64,000 nucleotides of DNA from the NCBI RefSeq assembly GCF_965638725.1, contig NC_134962.1, forward strand, positions 379,501-443,500, given 5' to 3'. This document shows positions 63,562 to 64,000 of the stretch, piece after piece (position 1 is the stretch's first letter; each line of letters begins with the position of its first letter). Position numbers and translations under genes: made by a program. Under the pieces are notes generated by a model that did not search any database, had not been told where the DNA came from, and worked only from the letters and a program-made list of their open reading frames with translations. This DNA is from Aptenodytes patagonicus. Lineage: Eukaryota > Chordata > Aves > Sphenisciformes > Spheniscidae.

Positions 63562-64000
63562 GGCCCCGCCGCCTCCACAAGTGGCTCGGGGCCCCGGCGG
63601 CCGCCGAGCGCGGCCCCGCCGGGCGCTGACCGGGGTCCTAGTGCCCGCGGCACCGCCCGCCGCGCCGCCCCCACGGCTGCAGGGCTGGCACGGCTCGGAC
63701 CGGCTCGGATCGGCTCGGATCGGCTGGCACGGCTCGGCTTGGTGGGCACGGCTGGCTGGGCTGTCACGGCTCGGCCCGGCTCGGTTCGGCTTGACAAAGC
63801 TCGGCTCAGCTCGGCTAGGCTAAGCTCGGCTCGGCTCGGCTCGGCTCGGCTAGGCTAAGCTCGGCTCGGCTCGGCTCGGCTCGGCTCGGCACGGCTCGGT
63901 TCGGCTCGGCACGGCTCGGTTCGGCTCGACGGGACGGACCGCGGGGTCGCTCCGCCCCGCCCGGCCCCGCGCCGCTCCGCAGCCGCCGCCGCACGGGGGG
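63562..64000 (-). promoter_or_regulatory. SLC12A5: SLC12A5 KCC2a promoter region
   Basis: CpG-rich DNA upstream of exon 1a. It includes the GGCTC pentamer array (63684-63930) and GC boxes near the window end (CCGCCCCGCCCGGCCCC). No TATA box seen. Cut by the window edge. Confidence 0.4.
63684..63930. repeat. (GGCTC)n pentamer array upstream of exon 1a
   Basis: About 45 GGCTC/GGCAC/GGATC pentamers, nearly perfect between 63780 and 63900. It begins ~120 bp upstream of the KCC2a start codon in transcription direction. Similar in unit to 55040-55216. Confidence 0.95.

Overview
The window is nuclear DNA from a vertebrate, most likely a bird or another sauropsid. The basis is three complete multi-exon vertebrate genes with canonical GT/AG introns, short GC-rich introns, several CpG islands, and old CR1-type LINE relics; no prokaryotic or plasmid feature is present. 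Splice sites were placed by eye. Every junction listed keeps the reading frame, and exon lengths sum to whole codons in each gene (281 codons for CD40, 713 for NCOA5, 1112 and 1131 for the two SLC12A5 forms, stop codons included).

Layout. (1) About 1-5.75 kb, minus strand: CD40 (TNFRSF5), 9 coding exons, 280 aa, with TNFR cysteine-rich repeats, one membrane span and the PVQET TRAF-binding motif. (2) About 5.75-8.1 kb: a GC-rich divergent promoter interval of only ~2 kb between CD40 and NCOA5, holding a C-rich minisatellite. (3) About 7.9-28.3 kb, plus strand: NCOA5 (nuclear receptor coactivator 5), 9 coding exons, 712 aa, with an N-terminal RRM lying upstream of the start I recall for the mammalian protein. 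(4) About 28.3-29.4 kb: the tail-to-tail junction, with poly(A) signals on both strands. (5) About 29.35-63.6 kb, minus strand: SLC12A5 (neuronal K-Cl cotransporter KCC2), 25 shared coding exons plus two alternative first exons (KCC2b at 56.2 kb, KCC2a at 63.5 kb), a predicted long 3' UTR and a textbook RE1/NRSF site in the first intron after exon 1b.

The order and orientation (CD40 head-to-head with NCOA5, NCOA5 tail-to-tail with SLC12A5) match what I recall of human 20q13, so this is a conserved syntenic block in compact form. The genes do not form a pathway: CD40 is an immune co-receptor, NCOA5 a nuclear coactivator and putative RNA-binding protein, KCC2 the neuronal chloride extruder that makes GABA-A and glycine responses inhibitory. 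The more unusual material is regulatory or architectural: the RRM-bearing NCOA5 start, a 15-nt SLC12A5 microexon behind a CU-rich tract, pentamer arrays near both SLC12A5 first exons, interferon-response-like motifs in CD40 intron 1, and gene-like debris inside NCOA5 introns. I found no convincing previously undescribed system. The many very long open frames in the GC-rich parts are stop-poor CpG-island artefacts.
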